From Nocardia alni (lineage in GTDB: Bacteria; Actinomycetota; Actinomycetes; Mycobacteriales; Mycobacteriaceae), in the NCBI RefSeq assembly GCF_019038435.1, contig NZ_JAGPOX010000002.1, forward strand, positions 62,001-126,000: a stretch of DNA of 64,000 nucleotides. The letters run 5' to 3'. The position numbers and the translations under genes were made by a program. Below, piece after piece: positions 43,083-50,314 of the stretch. Within the stretch, counting starts at the first letter, position 1, and every line of letters begins with the position of its first letter. The notes under the pieces are model-generated. The model saw only the letters and a program-made list of their open reading frames with translations. It was not told the DNA's origin and searched no databases.

Positions 43083-43721
43083 GTGTCGCATGCGTTCGAC
43101 TGGTCTTCGCCGAAGACCTATAGCCAGACCGTCGACATGGACGACTATCTGGCGATGCCCGAGGAAGTGTCCCGGTCTGTCGAGGTCAAGGACGGGATGA
43201 TTGTGTTCTGCGAGTCGCCGTCGCCGAACCACAATGCCGTTTCCCGCAATATAGAACGCGCCCTGGCCGATGGTGAGGCCAAGCGGACCGATCGGCAGCC
43301 GTGTCTGCGGGTGAATCGCGACATCGACATGCTCGTGTCCGAGGTCCCCTTTCACTACAAGCGGCCCGACGTGATCGTCTACCGATGCATCGAGCGGCCT
43401 CGGCACCGATGGAAGACCAAGCCGACGGTTGCCGACGCGATCCTCGTCGTCGAGGTGGTATCGCCGACCACGATAACGGCGGACACCATCGACAAACGGG
43501 CCGAGTACGCCCGGTTCGGAATCCAGCATTACTGGATCGTCCGCATGGCCAACGACGACGGCCCGGTCGTCTCCATAGAGATGCTCACGCTCAATTCCGA
43601 GGGCAGATACGTCTCCAACGGTCATCGAAACCGCGCCGACAACTTCGCCGCGGCCATCGACACTCTTACCCCGTTCCAGACCAGTCTCACCTGGGAGGAA
43701 TTGGACGAGGGGCTTGATTAG
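43083..43721 (+). CDS. Uma2-family (DUF820) nuclease-like protein
   Basis: 212 residues, GTG at 43083. PD-(D/E)xK-like layout: an opening sensor helix DMDDYLAMPEEVSRSVEVKDGMIVF, the Asp in KRPDVIVYR, the Glu in AILVVEVVSP followed by DTIDKRAEYARFGIQHYWIV. This matches Uma2 endonuclease-fold proteins abundant in cyanobacteria and actinobacteria. Their biological role is mostly unknown; they are often scattered and mobile. It lies alone in an accessory patch between the catabolic cluster and a broken aminotransferase. Confidence 0.82.
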   Translation: MSHAFDWSSPKTYSQTVDMDDYLAMPEEVSRSVEVKDGMIVFCESPSPNHNAVSRNIERALADGEAKRTDRQPCLRVNRDIDMLVSEVPFHYKRPDVIVYRCIERPRHRWKTKPTVADAILVVEVVSPTTITADTIDKRAEYARFGIQHYWIVRMANDDGPVVSIEMLTLNSEGRYVSNGHRNRADNFAAAIDTLTPFQTSLTWEELDEGLD

Positions 43722-43886
43722 GCCGCGTCGCGATCAGGCAGCTGAGTAGGTGGTTCCCCACCCCGCTCGACACGCAGACATGTGCGGAGATCGTCCAGTT
43801 GATCGAACACGACCACAGATTCCAGGCAGAACGGCGGCGCCGGTCGAGTAGATAGGTACACCGATCCGCTATCGACGGTGGACGGT

Positions 43887-43915
43887 GACCCGATCCCCGC
43901 ATGCGCGGGGCCGAC
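43887..43915 (-). repeat. Solitary type I-E-like CRISPR repeat
   Basis: A 29-bp unit. Read on the minus strand it starts GTCGGCC, has the palindromic core CCCCGCGCATGCGGGG, and ends with GATCGGGTC. This is the size, core and layout of type I-E repeats of actinobacteria. Only one copy exists: the positions 61 bp to either side carry no repeat, and there is no cas gene in the window. It is therefore a relic or chance look-alike, not an array. Confidence 0.4.
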
Positions 43916-43920
43916 ACTTC

Positions 43921-44640
43921 CTGAACGAGCGTGGGGTACGTGCTCGGCGGGCCCTGCACATCGCATTGATGGCGGCCGGGTTCGGACGCGGCGGCGAAGT
44001 CATGGTCCCCTCCCAAACGTTCTGCGCCACCATCCACGCCATCCGCGCCGCCGGTGGAGTGCCGCGCTTCGCCGACATCGACCCCGATACCCAATGCGTC
44101 ACCCCCGAAACCATCGATGCCGCGATCACCGTCAAGACGCGCGCGGTGCTGCCGGTGTTCTACGGCGGCCGCGCGGTCGACCTGACCGAACTGCGGCTGG
44201 CTGATCGGGACATCACGGTGGTCGAAGACGCCGCCCACGCCTTCGGCTCCCATCACCGCCACGGACGCCGGGTTGGCGCGACCGGCCAGCTCACCTGCTT
44301 CTCGTTCGGCCCGATCAAGAACATCACCTCGATCGAGGGCGGCGCGGTCGTGGCCCGAAACCGCCGCGAAGCAGAACTGTTGCGCGCCATGCGGACCCTG
44401 GGCATCCGCGCCGGCCAACTGACCCGCCTCCGCGAATGAAGGTGGCCGATATCGGGGTCGGAGTCCATTATCCGCCCAACCACACCCAGCCCACCTTCGA
44501 GCGCTGGTACCGGCCTGCCCGCCACCGAACACTCCGCGCCGGAGTTGCTGTCGCTGCCGTTTCACCCCGCCATGACCGACACAGACGTCACCATCGTGGT
44601 CGCGGCACTGGCCGCCGCGCTCGACCTCGCGGCTACCTGA
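43921..44640 (+). pseudogene. Broken DegT/DnrJ/EryC1/StrS aminotransferase
   Basis: The first piece (to the stop at 44439) reads ALHIALMAAGFGRGGEVMVPSQTF, VVEDAAHAFGSHH and the PLP-Lys region FSFGPIKNITSIEGG. The first 50 or so residues of the family are missing. It stops at LRAMRTLGIRAG. The C-terminal end follows in two further pieces: GVGVHYPPNHTQPTFERWYRP (next frame, from about 44440), then LPATEHSAPELLSLPFHPAM to the stop at 44638-44640, back in the first frame. The middle (about 130 residues) is deleted. So this is an inactivated sugar or cyclitol aminotransferase, probably from a glycan or antibiotic gene set. Confidence 0.75.
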
Positions 44641-45778
44641 CCGATTCATCACCGGCGGCGGTGCGCACCAGCCCGGTTAACCGCTGCCCTGCATCCGGTC
44701 GTCCCAGCCCCCGGGCGGCGTTGCCCAGCCGGGCTCGGGCGTCCGGATCGCTCAGCAACTCCGCGATGGCCGCGCCGACTCTCTCGCCGGTCACTGTGTC
44801 CGGCACCGTGATCGCAGCCCCTGCCTCGGCGAGTAGCCGTGCCGCCCGCGCCTGCTCGCCCCCGGCGGACGAGGATAGTGGGATCAACACCGCGGGCTTG
44901 CCCAACGCGGTCAGCTCCGCGATCGTCCCGGCACCGGCACGGCACACCACAATCTCGGCCAGCGCCAAAGCATCCGCCATCCCCTCACCATCGATGAAGT
45001 CGGTGACGAAATAGCGGCGAGCCAGCTCACTGGGCAACGCCGTCGCCCGGTGCTGCAACTCTGCCAGGCCCGTGGCACCGGCCTGATGAATCACGTTGGC
45101 CTGCACCAACAACGACTCCACCACCTCACCGATCGCGGTGTTGATCTGATGAGCGCCTTGGGCGCCGCCGGTGACCAGCACGGTCGGCAGCCCCGGGTCG
45201 AACCCTGGCCCGAACCGGTCCAACGCCGCAGAGCCGGCACCGGCCAGCACCGACTCACGGACCGGGTTGCCGGTGACCACCGCCCGTGCGGCAGCCCGCG
45301 TCGGCAACACCGGCACAGTCGCTTCGGAGGTCACGGCCACTGCGGTCGCAATCCGCGCCAACAACCGATTCGCCAAGCCGAGTCCGACCGTCTGCTCGTG
45401 CACCACCAACGGAATCCGCAGCACGCCTGCGGCCACGCCGACTGGCACGGCCACGTACCCGCCGGTCGTCAGCACGACATCCGGTGCGAAAGCACGCAAT
45501 CCGCGTACGGCCTGGACTACACCCGCCGGCACCCGTGCCATATCGGTCGCGTTGGCCCGAGTCACCATCCGCAGCGGGTTGCGGGCGCGGCGCAGCTTCC
45601 CCACGGCCACGGCGGTGAAGGGGATGTCGTCGTCGGCAGCGGTCCGCTGCTCGAGCGAATCCGTTTGCCCGAACCACAGCAGCTGGACTAGATCTGCACC
45701 GGCCCGCAGTTCTCGCGCAACACACAGCGCGGGGAATACGTGCCCTCCGGTACCACCACCCGCTATCGCTACCCGCAC
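44633..45778 (-). CDS. MurG-like UDP-GlcNAc glycosyltransferase
   Basis: 381 residues from GTG at 45778, preceded by GGAAGG; ATG at 45793 is an alternative. The start then reads VRVAIAGGGTGGHVFPALCVARE, the classic MurG opening. Other MurG features: DVVLTTGGYVAVPVGVAAGVLRIPLVVHEQTVGLGLANRLLARIAT, VLVTGGAQGAHQIN, and VVCRAGAGTIAELTALGKPAVLIPLSSSAGGEQ with the UDP-sugar binding residues. It is not in a cell-division cluster, so this is likely an extra GT28 enzyme for a specialised glycoconjugate. Its 3' end overlaps the broken aminotransferase by 8 bp, convergent. Confidence 0.82.
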   Translation of the reverse strand: MRVAIAGGGTGGHVFPALCVARELRAGADLVQLLWFGQTDSLEQRTAADDDIPFTAVAVGKLRRARNPLRMVTRANATDMARVPAGVVQAVRGLRAFAPDVVLTTGGYVAVPVGVAAGVLRIPLVVHEQTVGLGLANRLLARIATAVAVTSEATVPVLPTRAAARAVVTGNPVRESVLAGAGSAALDRFGPGFDPGLPTVLVTGGAQGAHQINTAIGEVVESLLVQANVIHQAGATGLAELQHRATALPSELARRYFVTDFIDGEGMADALALAEIVVCRAGAGTIAELTALGKPAVLIPLSSSAGGEQARAARLLAEAGAAITVPDTVTGERVGAAIAELLSDPDARARLGNAARGLGRPDAGQRLTGLVRTAAGDESVR

Positions 45779-46145
45779 GAGGCCGCCTTCCATGATCGGG
45801 CTGTCACAACGCCCTCGAGTCTGCCACCGAGCCGGACCGTTCCCGTCTTCTAGGAGCGCCGCTACTGGCACCAACTCACCGATACCGGCAACCCATCCGG
45901 GGCCGACTGTCAACAGGATCATTACCAGACCTGCAACCGCCACGATGGTCGGGACGAAGATCAACACGAGCAGTTTGCCTATCGTGGTCCAGTTACAGCG
46001 GCAGTTGAAGATCAGGCGAATCTGGCGTTCCAGAAAGTCCAGTACTTCTTGCAGCAGATCAGTGCACCGGTGGTTCGGCCCGAACCCTGAGCCAGGGTGC
46101 GAATGTTCGACCATCGCGTCATCGTAGGGAAGGGGGTATCGCCGT
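45779..46145 (-). other. Interval with an in-frame hydrophobic stretch upstream of the MurG-like gene
   Basis: The MurG-like frame remains open back to an ATG at 46114. The extension would add about 110 residues with one strong hydrophobic segment (LLVLIFVPTIVAVAGLVMIL) and the Cys-rich NCRCNW before it. No good ribosome site was seen at 46114. It may be a remnant of a separate membrane protein or a genuine N-terminal anchor; undecided. Confidence 0.4.
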
Positions 46146-47513
46146 TTACTTGTGCTGCTGGAAGATCCAGGCCCGGATGCCTTCGATGGTGTAGGCGATG
46201 GGCCAGGTGGTGGTGTGTTCCACGCCGCCCGGGGCGGTTTCGCCGGGGGACAGGGTTGTGCCCTTCAGGAATGCGGAGTAGTTGATCGGGGCGCCTTGGG
46301 CTGCCAGGGCCGTGGCGTCGGCGGCGAATTCGGCCGTGGTGGATTGACCGTTCCATACCGCGCGGCTCACTCGGGTGCCGGTTTGTTCGATGATGTCCAT
46401 GATTTCGTTCTCGCCGGGGTAGGCCTTGGTGTCGCCCTGGGAGACGGTTACCCAGAGTTTCTTCGTGGCCAGCGGAGCGCATTGGTCGGCGGGCCATTGG
46501 CCGGCGACGACCCACGAGGCCGCGAACAGGTCGGGGTATTTGATGTTGAGGCCGAGTGTCATCATCGCGCCCATGGATTGGCCGGTGGCGTATCGGCGTC
46601 CGGTATCGATGTTGTACTGCTTCGACAGATCCTCGACCAGGTGGGCTGTGGTATCGAATAATCCGGTCGGTTTGTAATCGTCGCCGATGACGATCGAGGG
46701 GTATTGGGGGGCCAGGACGAAAGCCTCGCGTTCGGCTTGGTCGTGCGCGTCGGCCCAGCAGACCGCTCCGAGACCTTGGACCAGTGTTGCGGTCGGTGTC
46801 GTACTCACGACGCTCGCATCGTGCATGAACAGCACCAGCGGATAGGATTTTCTCTTGTCGTAATTCGCGGGCGTATACAAATTGTAGGGCAGTATTTGGC
46901 CGTTCTTTGGATCCTTGTAGGTGAACTGTTTGAATTCGTCGACGACCAGGTTCACCGTTGTGCTGGTGGCGACGTTTGTACTGCTCGCGGCATAGACGGT
47001 GCCGCCAGTGGTGGTTACGGCGCCGGTCTGGGTCACGATGCCCTTGGCCGCCCGGATGATCGCCGGCCCCTGTGTCGTGCCGGCCTGTGGGCCGGAGTTG
47101 CCGCTGGGGGTGGCCGACGTGGCCGTGGTCGATGCGCTGGAAGTCTGTTGCGGAAGTGAACCGGATGGGCCTCCCCACAGCAGCGCGGAGCTGTCGTCGG
47201 GGGAGAGTTCGACGATGACGTATTTGCCGTTTCTGCCCTGCTCGGCCAGGTCGGCCGCCGTATTGCCGTAAACTTTGACGACGGTCCGGCCCTCGACCCG
47301 AAAATCAGTCTTCGACAGTTTGGAAGTATCGATATCGGAGTTGTATTCGACGGCCACCGCGATAAATTTCTGGCCGGTGCCGTAAACTTTGGTGACAGCG
47401 GCGGCACTCTTGATATTGCCACCACCCGAGCCCGAATTACATCCGGTCATGCCTGCCGCCAACAGAACAGCAGTCCCTGTCATTTGCGCGAGAAATCCGC
47501 GTCGTGTGGACAT
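46146..47513 (-). CDS. Secreted esterase/PHB-depolymerase-like lipoprotein
   Basis: 455 residues, ATG at 47513. The N-terminus STRRGFLAQMTGTAVLLAAGMTGC combines a twin-arginine-type motif with a lipobox Cys, so export and lipid anchoring are likely. About 200 residues of Ser/Thr-rich and beta-rich sequence follow. The catalytic domain begins near YNLYTPANYDKRKSYPLVLFMHDAS. Nucleophile elbow: ATGQSMGAMMTLG; candidate Asp in VSQGDTKAYPGE and His in GGVEHTTTWP. This fits extracellular polyhydroxybutyrate depolymerase/feruloyl-esterase-like hydrolases. The natural polymer or ester is unknown. The 200-bp gap to 47713 should hold its promoter. Confidence 0.8.
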   Translation of the reverse strand: MSTRRGFLAQMTGTAVLLAAGMTGCNSGSGGGNIKSAAAVTKVYGTGQKFIAVAVEYNSDIDTSKLSKTDFRVEGRTVVKVYGNTAADLAEQGRNGKYVIVELSPDDSSALLWGGPSGSLPQQTSSASTTATSATPSGNSGPQAGTTQGPAIIRAAKGIVTQTGAVTTTGGTVYAASSTNVATSTTVNLVVDEFKQFTYKDPKNGQILPYNLYTPANYDKRKSYPLVLFMHDASVVSTTPTATLVQGLGAVCWADAHDQAEREAFVLAPQYPSIVIGDDYKPTGLFDTTAHLVEDLSKQYNIDTGRRYATGQSMGAMMTLGLNIKYPDLFAASWVVAGQWPADQCAPLATKKLWVTVSQGDTKAYPGENEIMDIIEQTGTRVSRAVWNGQSTTAEFAADATALAAQGAPINYSAFLKGTTLSPGETAPGGVEHTTTWPIAYTIEGIRAWIFQQHK

Positions 47514-47712
47514 TGTGCCCTCTATTCGCGTCGCAATTCCGTCCGGTCTCGACCAACGACCTTACCCAGCCGATATGGGTGAGAGCTGGGAGCGACACCG
47601 GCGAACTCGTTCCGGTGTCACCGACCACGACCGATAAGATCGAACGTTTCCGCGACAAGACCCCGTGCACCGAACCCCGCGATCGCGCAGCGCACTCAGT
47701 GGACTCCAGCGC

Positions 47713-48315
47713 CTACAACAGATGGCCTCGCACGAATTCGTAGGTGTAGGACAGCAGGCCGGCACCGACCTTGCGGGTGTCGACCAGGTGCAGTGGCTTC
47801 TTGTCGGTGGTCTCGTCGAAGATACGCAGGCCGGTTCCCAGGATGACCGGGAAAACTATCAGCCGGAGTTCGTCGGCCAGGTTGTGTTCCAGCAGAGTGC
47901 GCACGAGTTGGTAGCTGCCGTAGACCAGGATTTGCCCGGCCACTTTTCGCTTCAGCTCCGAAATCTCCTTTACCGCATCGCCGCCCAGGACCGTGGTGTT
48001 GCTCCACCGAGGATCTTCGAGAGTCGATGACGCGACGTACTTGGGGATGCTGTTCATCCTGTCGGCCCACTCGCGGCTCACGCGGACTTCCGCGCCGTCG
48101 CGCATCCGGGACTCGAACCATTCGCTGCTGCGCCTGCCGAGCAGTAGCGCCTCGGCGCCGAGCAGTTCCTCCGTTTCGTTGGCGGCCCAGCCTTCGAGGT
48201 CCTCGACCCCAACGAACTGGTGGAACCAGCCGCCCAGTTCGAAGCCTTCCTGGCCGTCCGGATCCTGGACCACTCCATCGAGTGTGGCATTTGTGCTGAT
48301 GACGATCTTGCCCAT
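47713..48315 (-). CDS. RibD C-terminal/dihydrofolate-reductase-like protein
   Basis: 200 residues, ATG at 48315 after AAAGGAG; the open frame upstream is antisense to the sigma factor and is rejected. Opening KIVISTNATLDGVVQDPDGQEGF, then LLGAEALLLGRRSSEWFESR, DAVKEISELKRKVAGQILVYGSYQLVRTLLEHNLADELRLIVFPVILGTGLRIF, which is the standard pattern of YwjB/RibD_C proteins. They bind NADPH, but most have no proven DHFR activity. It is divergent from an ECF sigma factor, a pairing seen often in actinobacteria. Confidence 0.88.
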   Translation of the reverse strand: MGKIVISTNATLDGVVQDPDGQEGFELGGWFHQFVGVEDLEGWAANETEELLGAEALLLGRRSSEWFESRMRDGAEVRVSREWADRMNSIPKYVASSTLEDPRWSNTTVLGGDAVKEISELKRKVAGQILVYGSYQLVRTLLEHNLADELRLIVFPVILGTGLRIFDETTDKKPLHLVDTRKVGAGLLSYTYEFVRGHLL

Positions 48316-48429
48316 TTCCGTGCTCCTTTGACAGTGTTGTCGGTTAGCACTGGTTTGGACGCCGGGGCGGTGGAAAAGGGGGCGCTGCGCGACCGCCCCG
48401 TTCGCGCCTCTGCCGGCGTCTGTACAAGC

Positions 48430-49500
48430 ATGGAATCGCATACGCGGAATGGGGTGGCGGGAGTGGGGTCGGCGAGGACGGACCTGATGTCGCGGGCGCG
48501 GGGCGGCGATGGCGAGGCATTCCGGGCGTTGACCGAGCCACATCGGCGCGAGTTGCAGGTGCACTGCTACCGGATGCTCGGATCGCTTCAGGATGCCGAG
48601 GACGTCCTGCAGGACACGATGCTCGCCGCTTGGCGAGGTCTCGAACGATTCGACGGGCGCGCCTCGCTTCGCACCTGGCTCTACCGCATCGCCACCAACC
48701 GGTGTCTCGACGCGCTGCGGTCCGCTCGCCGACGCCCTGCGAAGCAGTGGGACATCCCGGGAATCGAACCACCGGAACCCACTCGACTCGGCGAGATCCC
48801 TTGGCTCGAGCCCTATCCCGACGCCCTGCTGGACGGTGCGATCAGCGTGCCGCTCGGTCCGGAGGCGCGCTACGAGCAAACCGAATCCATTTCCCTGGCC
48901 TTCGTGACCGCTCTGCAGATCCTGCCGCCTCGCCAGCTCGCCGTCCTCATCCTGCGCGACGTGCTCGGATTCCACGCGAACGAAGTAGCCGACATGCTGG
49001 ATACCACAGTCGAATCGGTCAAGAGCGCCCTCAAACGCGCCCGTTCGGGAATGCAGCGCCGACTGCCTTCGACTATTACCTCGGAGCAGCCGCCTGCGGA
49101 GGACGCCATCGTGGCGAAGTTCGTCAGCGCCTACGAATCCGCCGACATCGATGCGTTGGTGGCTCTGTTGACCGACGACGTCTTCATGTCGATGCCACCG
49201 GTGCCGCTGGAATATCAGGGCCGAGACATCGTGGCCCGCTTCTTCGCACCTATTTTCGGCGCGATCCCGGGATTCCACCTGATGCCCACACGAGCGAACG
49301 GTCAGCCGGCATTCGGGGTGTACCAACACACTCCCGCAGGCTTCCGGGGAGCCGGCCTGTTCGTCCTCACGCTCGCCGGCGACCGAATCGGTGCCATGAC
49401 AGTCTTCGACAACGCCGTCCTCCCCATATTCGGTCTGCCGCAATCCCTCCCGAGTGCGATGTCGAACTACATCGGATCCCGATCTGTCGACTGTCGCTGA
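48430..49500 (+). CDS. ECF sigma factor with C-terminal SnoaL-like domain (SigG/TIGR02960-like)
   Basis: 356 residues, ATG at 48430; no strong ribosome site, so the start is approximate. Region 2: FRALTEPHRRELQVHCYRMLGSLQDAEDVLQDTMLAAWRGLERFDGRASLRTWLYRIATNRCLDALR. Region 4: LQILPPRQLAVLILRDVLGFHANEVADMLDTTVESVKSALKRAR. After residue 225 comes an NTF2/SnoaL domain (AIVAKFVSAYESADIDALVALLTDDVFMSMPP). This two-domain form is typical of anti-sigma-free ECF factors, where the SnoaL domain is thought to sense a ligand. Its 3' end overlaps the convergent TetR gene by 34 bp. Confidence 0.9.
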   Translation: MESHTRNGVAGVGSARTDLMSRARGGDGEAFRALTEPHRRELQVHCYRMLGSLQDAEDVLQDTMLAAWRGLERFDGRASLRTWLYRIATNRCLDALRSARRRPAKQWDIPGIEPPEPTRLGEIPWLEPYPDALLDGAISVPLGPEARYEQTESISLAFVTALQILPPRQLAVLILRDVLGFHANEVADMLDTTVESVKSALKRARSGMQRRLPSTITSEQPPAEDAIVAKFVSAYESADIDALVALLTDDVFMSMPPVPLEYQGRDIVARFFAPIFGAIPGFHLMPTRANGQPAFGVYQHTPAGFRGAGLFVLTLAGDRIGAMTVFDNAVLPIFGLPQSLPSAMSNYIGSRSVDCR

Positions 49501-50198
49501 CATTCGAGCTGAGTCAGCGTCTCCGGCGACATCGGTGTCGTCAGCATCGGTGTGACCGCATCGATCAGCTCGGCGACGAACAGCTCGGGCGGTGGTTCCT
49601 GGCCGGTCGACGCCCGGCGCTGGAACTGAGCCAAAGCCTGCACGGTGCTGGTGTACAGGAGGGTGAGACGCCGTTGAGCCACGGGCGGCGGCAAGTGTGT
49701 CAGGCACGCACCCAGCAGTTCGTTGATTTTCAGTCCGTTCGGGACCAGGTCCGGGTCGGCCAGCAGGAATATGTGCTCGCTGTAGCCGCCGTGTGGCGCG
49801 GCCAGAAGGTGGGAGATCAGCCCGACGTAGCGTTCGCCGCGGCCGATGCTGGCCGCCTGCGGCAGGATCAGCGCCTCCAGGAGGGCGCGCGGATCGCCGC
49901 CGCGGTTCTTGGTGATCAGTGTCGCCAGCAGTTCGCCGCGTTCGGCCTCGATGCGGACCAGGCGGTGCTCGATGACCGCCCGTAGCAGGTGGGATTTCGA
50001 GCCGAAGTGGTAGTTGATCGCTCCGGCATTGCTCTGCCCGGCCGCGAGGCGCACTTCGTTGAGGCTGACCGCATCGATACCTCGATCCGCGAACAGCTCC
50101 TCGGCAACCTCCAGCAGCCGAAGCCGGGTTGCCTGGCCGGCGGCATAACCCCGCGCGGGCGGTCTCGACCCGGTGGGGCGGGCGGCTTCAGGGGGCAT
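49467..50198 (-). CDS. TetR-family transcriptional regulator
   Basis: 243 residues from ATG at 50198 (GTG at 50204 is possible). HTH at residues about 20-65: TRLRLLEVAEELFADRGIDAVSLNEVRLAAGQSNAGAINYHFGSKSHLLRAVIEHRL, a textbook TetR domain. The C-terminal ligand domain is TetR_C-like (LLEALILPQAAS...LTHLPPPVAQRRLTLLYTSTVQALAQF). It is divergent from the arylsulfatase with an AT-rich imperfect palindrome between, so it most likely represses that gene and itself. It does not lie near any of the eight repeated operators. Confidence 0.92.
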   Translation of the reverse strand: MPPEAARPTGSRPPARGYAAGQATRLRLLEVAEELFADRGIDAVSLNEVRLAAGQSNAGAINYHFGSKSHLLRAVIEHRLVRIEAERGELLATLITKNRGGDPRALLEALILPQAASIGRGERYVGLISHLLAAPHGGYSEHIFLLADPDLVPNGLKINELLGACLTHLPPPVAQRRLTLLYTSTVQALAQFQRRASTGQEPPPELFVAELIDAVTPMLTTPMSPETLTQLECQRQSTDRDPM

Positions 50199-50227
50199 AG
50201 CCACGCAGTTTAGCCAGTCGTTGCCAA

Positions 50228-50245
50228 ATTAATGAGGTCTTATTA
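50228..50245. promoter_or_regulatory. Candidate TetR operator in the divergent region
   Basis: AT-rich imperfect palindrome around TTAATGAGGTCTTATTAG (12 of 18 positions symmetric), midway between the TetR start and the sulfatase leader. It differs from the repeated operator of region 1. Confidence 0.4.
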
Positions 50246-50281
50246 GATTGATGAGCACGCGCTGCCGAGAGGAGCACTCCG

Positions 50282-50314
50282 ATGACCGTCTCGAGTGAGG
50301 AGACTTCGCGATGA
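50282..50314 (+). CDS. Ten-codon leader ORF overlapping the sulfatase start
   Basis: ATG at 50282 follows GAGAGGAG and encodes MTVSSEETSR; its stop (50312-50314) overlaps the sulfatase ATG at 50311 as ATGA. The arrangement would couple sulfatase translation to this leader. It contains no Cys or obvious stalling motif, so attenuation is not implied. Confidence 0.4.
   Translation: MTVSSEETSR

Noticed and set aside
43722..43976. A CRISPR array
   Set aside because: Only one repeat-like unit exists, with no second repeat at spacer distance on either side and no cas genes.
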